NCBI GenBank assembly: GCA_019648995.1
Contig: BLXT01004371.1
Location: 1,855,719 to 1,878,460, forward strand
Direction: 5' to 3'
Source: Plakobranchus ocellatus
Lineage: Eukaryota > Mollusca > Gastropoda > Plakobranchidae
DNA: 22,742 nucleotides
Below the pieces are notes generated by a model that saw only the letters and a program-made list of their open reading frames with translations, was not told the DNA's origin and ran no database searches. Position 1 is the stretch's first letter. Each line of letters starts with the position of its first letter. A program made the translations under genes and the position numbers. Of this stretch, positions 22,263 to 22,742 are shown piece after piece.

Positions 22263-22538
22263 GGTGGATGAATGCATGGATGGATGGATGGATGGATATA
22301 GATAGATGGACAGACAGATAGGTAGGTAGGTAGGTAGATAACTAGAAACCAAGGGAGAGCGTAATCAATTGTAATCAATTTTTTGATTGTTTTATTTCAA
22401 TAAAGCGTCCTAATTAATCTCGACAATACTTACTTGAGCTTCTTGTTTGGCGTTGTGTTCTTTCGGGCCTATCCATTGATTCTAACTCACTTCCGCCGCT
22501 ATCTTTTGCTCCACTCCCATCCACCGACGATCCGCCAG
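1712..22538 (-). CDS. HIVEP: HIVEP/Schnurri-family zinc-finger transcription factor, partial gene of 11 exons
   Basis: Gene-level entry; the exons are listed separately. Spliced in the order 22434-22538, 20555-21024, 19526-19651, 17262-17507, 9074-16191, 7903-8029, 7393-7731, 5695-6008, 3683-3726, 3108-3218, 1712-1884 (read from high to low coordinates), they give 9173 nt and about 3057 in-frame codons with no stop. Seen: two separated C2H2 finger pairs of ZAS type ([14 protein letters not shown]... and [14 protein letters not shown]...), a lone CCHC finger between them, and an acidic block just after the second pair. This order is the hallmark of vertebrate HIVEP1-3 and fly schnurri. Known of the family: very large nuclear proteins that bind kappaB-like sites through either ZAS; fly Schnurri is a Smad co-repressor in Dpp signalling. 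The visible part already exceeds the usual 2400-2700 residues of vertebrate members. The true N-terminus lies right of the window and the C-terminus left of it. Which vertebrate paralogue is closest cannot be decided; an invertebrate would normally have one copy. Confidence 0.93.
1885..3107 (-). other. HIVEP intron J-K
   Basis: AT-rich intron with poly-A/T runs; the sequence ATTCTTTTTT and a nearby TAAGTTAA-type motif recur around 2055-2105. No coding frame, RNA gene or mobile element is recognised. Confidence 0.65.
3108..3218 (-). CDS. HIVEP: HIVEP exon J (post-acidic region)
   Basis: The acceptor is TCATACCTGTAG|CT and the donor GCGATG|GTTTGT (weakish after GT). 111 nt: 2 nt, 36 codons, 1 nt. 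Only this frame is open; it reads [17 protein letters not shown], then [19 protein letters not shown]. Composition is clearly protein-like (charged, helix-prone) and unlike the flanking AT-rich intron. Phases match the exons on both sides. Confidence 0.78.
3219..3682 (-). other. HIVEP intron I-J
   Basis: 464-nt intron. Its middle is open on the minus strand for 86 codons (3406-3666), but the product is Phe/Lys/Leu-rich low-quality sequence with no splice-compatible role, so I read it as non-coding. Confidence 0.65.
3683..3726 (-). CDS. HIVEP: HIVEP exon I (44-nt micro-exon with tandem CAGCAG acceptor)
   Basis: The acceptor is TTCTTTGCTCAG|CAG and the donor CACAGAG|GTAGAT. 44 nt: 1 nt completing Ser with AG of the previous exon, 14 codons ([14 protein letters not shown]), then G, which joins CT of the next exon as Ala. 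Using the second AG, three bases further on, keeps frame and drops one serine. Called only on splice signals plus phase matching on both sides, so less certain than the larger exons. Confidence 0.68.
3727..5694 (-). other. HIVEP intron H-I (GC-AG type)
   Basis: An intron of about 2 kb bounded by a GC donor (GCAAGT at 5694-5689) and CAG acceptor. Mostly AT-rich. The patch at 4773-5106 is of higher complexity and coding-like on the plus strand and is listed separately. A short TTG repeat lies near 4722-4745. Confidence 0.65.
4773..5106 (+). pseudogene. Unrecognised plus-strand coding-like patch, frameshifted
   Basis: Two overlapping plus-strand frames look protein-like within an AT-rich intron. 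The first, from ATG at 4773 to a stop at 4976, encodes a mixed helix-like peptide ([20 protein letters not shown]) and a Cys-rich end. The second, ATG at 4942 to TAA at 5106 (54 residues), is rich in Asn/Glu and ends [11 protein letters not shown] one-base shift in the overlap would connect them. TTTTTTCACTGGCAG before 4789 looks like an acceptor. It could be a decayed gene or mobile-element piece, or a nested exon; no domain is recognised. Confidence 0.3.
5695..6008 (-). CDS. HIVEP: HIVEP exon H: last zinc ligand and acidic domain
   Basis: The acceptor is CTTTCTACCAG|TCA. The exon is 314 nt: 104 codons plus 2 nt. It opens [10 protein letters not shown], where H2 completes the second finger of the C-terminal ZAS, matching the (A/S)HxKKC pattern that follows KSK in HIVEPs. 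Residues 50-80 are almost all Asp/Glu/Gly, the acidic domain found after the second ZAS in this family and thought to act in transactivation. A Ser-rich tail ([16 protein letters not shown]) follows. The donor is best read as AAAAG|GCAAGT, a GC donor, because only this end (phase 2) joins in frame to the next exon. The nearby CAA|GTGATA would give an immediate TGA in the next exon. Confidence 0.93.
6009..7392 (-). other. HIVEP intron G-H
   Basis: 1384-nt intron splitting the second finger of the C-terminal ZAS. Contains poly-A/T runs and a plus-strand open stretch at about 6845-7123 that is Lys/Ile-rich with no recognised domain. Nothing else is seen. Confidence 0.65.
7393..7731 (-). CDS. HIVEP: HIVEP exon G: C-terminal ZAS zinc-finger pair
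   Basis: The acceptor is GAATTACTCTAG|AGT and the donor TCAAAG|GTATGG; 339 nt, 113 codons, phase 0 both sides. The coding frame begins seven codons before the first ATG. Residues 52-62 read [11 protein letters not shown], the typical lead-in to the second ZAS. Finger 1 has C65, C68, H81, H85 ([14 protein letters not shown]). Finger 2 has C93, C96, H109 ([16 protein letters not shown]), and its last histidine lies in the next exon (H-MKSKS-H, x5). Known of the family: this pair binds GGGACTTTCC-like DNA independently of the first. This is the best-conserved part of the protein in the window. Confidence 0.96.
7903..8029 (-). CDS. HIVEP: HIVEP exon F (linker between giant exon and C-terminal ZAS)
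   Basis: A short exon of 127 nt: 1 nt completing a Gly codon with GG of the giant exon, then 42 codons ending on a codon boundary. The acceptor is TTTTTTTTCTTCTGCCAG|C and the donor AGCAAG|GTATTG. It encodes [18 protein letters not shown], then [14 protein letters not shown] and LTIRSK. Position and a Y-x-Q-x3-T-T pattern fit the HIVEP linker upstream of the second finger pair. It has no ATG-initiated frame of its own; it is found by phase and splice signals. Confidence 0.85.
8030..9073 (-). other. HIVEP intron E-F
   Basis: 1044-nt intron. Imperfect ACT/CTA triplet stretches occur around 8698-8765 and 8890-8950, with A-rich tracts at 8785-8830. No coding frame or RNA gene is recognised. Confidence 0.65.
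9074..16191 (-). CDS. HIVEP: HIVEP giant exon E: N-terminal ZAS finger pair, central CCHC finger, AT-hook-like motif
   Basis: A 7118-nt exon (2372 codons plus 2 nt). The acceptor is AAACAACTTTAG|GTG, so the leading GTG is an internal valine; the donor is TCTGG|GTCAGT. Exon residues 234-286 (about 15334-15492) hold the ZAS pair: C236, C239, H252, H256 and C264, C267, H280, H286 with H-x5-H, joined by a THTNERPFP linker. Residues 1309-1331 (12199-12267) form CxxC-x12-H-x5-C, placed like the central CCHC finger of HIVEPs. GRP at 1461-1463, flanked by KK and KGSK, resembles an AT-hook. KKMRRHRS at 1872-1879 is a possible nuclear-localisation patch. A helix-like motif [14 protein letters not shown] near residue 747 and [18 protein letters not shown] around W2349 also resemble conserved HIVEP blocks. 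The rest is Ser/Thr/Gln/Pro-rich and probably disordered. Vertebrate HIVEPs also have one very large exon here. Frame stays open past the donor into intron to 9001, which is not coding. Confidence 0.96.
16192..17261 (-). other. HIVEP intron D-E with a short GT microsatellite
   Basis: 1070-nt intron. A TG-dinucleotide run, interrupted once by TA, lies at 17085-17106. The rest is AT-rich, with nothing recognised. Confidence 0.65.
17262..17507 (-). CDS. HIVEP: HIVEP exon D (basic [14 protein letters not shown] segment before the giant exon)
   Basis: The acceptor is GCTGTTTCTTAG|GTG and the donor CTCTTTCAG|GTACAA. The exon is 246 nt, 82 codons, phase 0 on both sides. The first codon is GTG, here an internal valine and not a start. 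It encodes an acidic/Ser/Pro-rich part followed by a conserved-looking basic tail, [19 protein letters not shown], which joins directly to VTDSELQNM at the start of the next exon. Confidence 0.85.
18684..18870 (+). repeat. Imperfect triplet tract (TAC/TGC/TTG-type)
   Basis: A decayed trinucleotide repeat rich in ACT, GCT and ATT steps, including a pure CTG run near 18767-18782 (ACTGCTGCTGCTGCTGAT). It leaves open frames on both strands (Thr/Ala runs on plus; Val/Ala and Ser/Asn runs on minus), which come from the repeat and not from a gene. Confidence 0.8.
19184..19335 (+). repeat. (AAT)n microsatellite
   Basis: Nearly pure ATA/AAT from about 19251 to 19320, with an interrupted AAT/AAG border on the left. 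It lies about 190 bp beyond the donor of the exon at 19526-19651. Poly-Ile and poly-Leu frames across it are artefacts. Confidence 0.95.
19526..19651 (-). CDS. HIVEP: HIVEP exon C (Gln-rich N-terminal region)
   Basis: The acceptor is TTTTTTTGTTGTGTTCCAG|AGG and the donor CAAAAG|GTGGAG. The 126 nt are exactly 42 codons, phase 0 at both ends, so the exon could be skipped without a frame change. It encodes [19 protein letters not shown] followed by a glutamine-rich stretch ([14 protein letters not shown]). It continues the disordered N-terminal region. The upstream intron contains the long pyrimidine tract (on this strand) described separately. Confidence 0.82.
19652..20554 (-). other. HIVEP intron B-C
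   Basis: 903-nt intron. 19800-20060 is moderately complex with no recognised gene. The strongly asymmetric purine/pyrimidine tract at 20121-20300 is listed separately. Confidence 0.65.
20121..20300 (+). repeat. Long G/A-rich purine tract (pyrimidine-rich in the transcript)
   Basis: About 180 nt of mostly GGA, GAA and AAG steps with few pyrimidine interruptions on the plus strand, for example GGAAGGGGAGGAGAAAG. In the pre-mRNA this is a C/U-rich tract inside the intron between exons B and C. Such tracts can bind PTB-type splicing proteins or form triplex DNA; no function is shown by the sequence. Confidence 0.85.
20555..21024 (-). CDS. HIVEP: HIVEP exon B (Ser/Thr/Pro-rich N-terminal region)
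   Basis: The acceptor is TTTTTTCAACGGCAG|GT and the donor GAT|GTGAGT. The exon is 470 nt: 2 nt plus 156 codons, ending on a codon boundary. The start is set by the acceptor, not by a methionine; the first full codons read [14 protein letters not shown]. The protein is low-complexity Ser/Thr/Pro/Ala with a serine run, followed by a less biased part ([14 protein letters not shown], then VLD at the donor). It lies N-terminal to the first ZAS, a region that is disordered in the family. No catalytic or binding motif is visible. Confidence 0.85.
21730..21835 (+). repeat. (ATT)n microsatellite
   Basis: ATT/TTA repeats, pure from about 21752 to 21792, then interrupted by ATC and ATG steps. The minus-strand poly-Asn frame here is an artefact. 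Confidence 0.95.
21998..22058 (+). repeat. (ATTT)n microsatellite
   Basis: TTTA/TTCA tetranucleotides with occasional changes (TTTG, TTCT), ending just before GGTATCG. Confidence 0.85.
22165..22337 (+). repeat. Compound tetranucleotide microsatellite (GATA, GGAT, GGTA)
   Basis: A pure TAGA run of about 19 units spans 22186-22263, followed by GGAT units (22277-22296), a GATA/GACA transition, and GGTA units (22320-22337). It ends about 100 bp from the donor of exon A. A perfect 10-bp duplication, GTAATCAATT twice, sits at 22361-22380. Confidence 0.97.
22434..22538 (-). CDS. HIVEP: HIVEP exon A (first visible exon, N-terminal region)
   Basis: The acceptor is a T-rich stretch ending ATCATAG, and the donor is TCAA|GTAAGT, a near-perfect match to the consensus. 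The exon is 105 nt: 2 nt completing a codon, 34 codons, then 1 nt. Only one frame is open, giving a Gly/Ser/Asp/Arg-rich peptide ([15 protein letters not shown]... then [13 protein letters not shown]). The leftover A joins GT of the next exon to make Ser, so phases agree. It holds an in-frame ATG (residue 21 of the exon), but the strong upstream acceptor says earlier coding exists outside the window. No domain is recognised. Confidence 0.72.
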
Positions 22539-22742
22539 CTATGATTGGATGATAAAAAAAATGTAACTTACGCATTAACAGTAATAATAAAAGATAACAG
22601 TAATAGTAGCGGCACTACAAGTAAGGGGGGGGCACAGGAAGTAGTAGTTGTGTGGTGTTGGTGGTGCTGCTGATAATGGAGGTGGTGATGGTGAAGGTGG
22701 TGGTGGTGGCGGTGGTGGTGATGGTGCCAGCCGCAACAGCAA
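22539..22742 (-). other. Sequence upstream of exon A, with imperfect GGT triplet tract
   Basis: Probably intron. A (GGT)n-like tract (CCA-type in the transcript) covers about 22651-22727 with GAT and GCT interruptions, next to a G8 run at 22625. It could be read as poly-Thr or poly-Pro, but no splice sites support it as an exon. Confidence 0.6.

Larger units (their letters stand above)
21025..22433 (-). other. HIVEP intron A-B, microsatellite-rich
   Basis: 1409-nt intron with ATT, ATTT and GATA-type microsatellites, listed separately, and a T run at 22086-22102. No coding frame is supported. Confidence 0.65.

Noticed and set aside
21630-22378. Poly-Asn and Ile-Tyr-Leu-Ser frames
   Set aside because: Translations of the ATT and GATA microsatellites.
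22600-22742. Upstream HIVEP exon in the GGT/CCA tract
   Set aside because: Low-complexity triplet repeat; no donor with correct phase could be supported.
1-22742. tRNA, rRNA, CRISPR or bacterial operon features
   Set aside because: None seen; the window is an animal gene with introns and microsatellites.

Overview
This is an AT-rich animal genomic window that holds most of one large multi-exon gene on the minus strand: a HIVEP/Schnurri-family zinc-finger transcription factor. The animal assignment rests on spliced exons with GT-AG introns, long poly-A/T runs, large tetra- and trinucleotide microsatellites, and a ZAS-type zinc-finger protein of the family known from bilaterians (vertebrate HIVEP1-3, Drosophila schnurri). 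The low GC, intron sizes of roughly 0.2-2 kb and microsatellite load would suit a lophotrochozoan such as a mollusc, but the species cannot be told from the sequence and that part is a guess.

Layout, read 5' to 3' along the gene from right to left. Eleven exons can be joined with every reading-frame phase agreeing: 22434-22538, 20555-21024, 19526-19651, 17262-17507, 9074-16191, 7903-8029, 7393-7731, 5695-6008, 3683-3726, 3108-3218 and 1712-1884. Together they give about 3057 codons with no stop, and the gene runs off both ends: the first visible exon starts in phase after a good acceptor, and no stop codon or poly-A site is seen at the left end. The 7.1-kb exon carries the N-terminal ZAS zinc-finger pair, a central CCHC finger, an AT-hook-like motif and a basic patch. 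The exon at 7393-7731 carries the C-terminal ZAS pair, whose last histidine comes from the next exon. That next exon also encodes the strongly acidic stretch that usually follows the second ZAS in this family.

The family binds kappaB-like DNA through the two finger pairs. In flies it partners with Smads in Dpp/BMP signalling. No other complete gene is visible.

The remainder is intron: microsatellites at 22165-22337, 21998-22058, 21730-21835, 19184-19335, 18684-18870 and 17085-17106; a long purine tract at 20121-20300; a 43-bp tandem repeat with short hairpins at 1432-1560; a possible piggyBac-like terminus near 406; and a plus-strand coding-like patch at 4773-5106 that I do not recognise. 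Points of note are a GC-AG intron that is required by reading phase, a CAGCAG tandem acceptor in the 44-nt micro-exon, and the split zinc finger.
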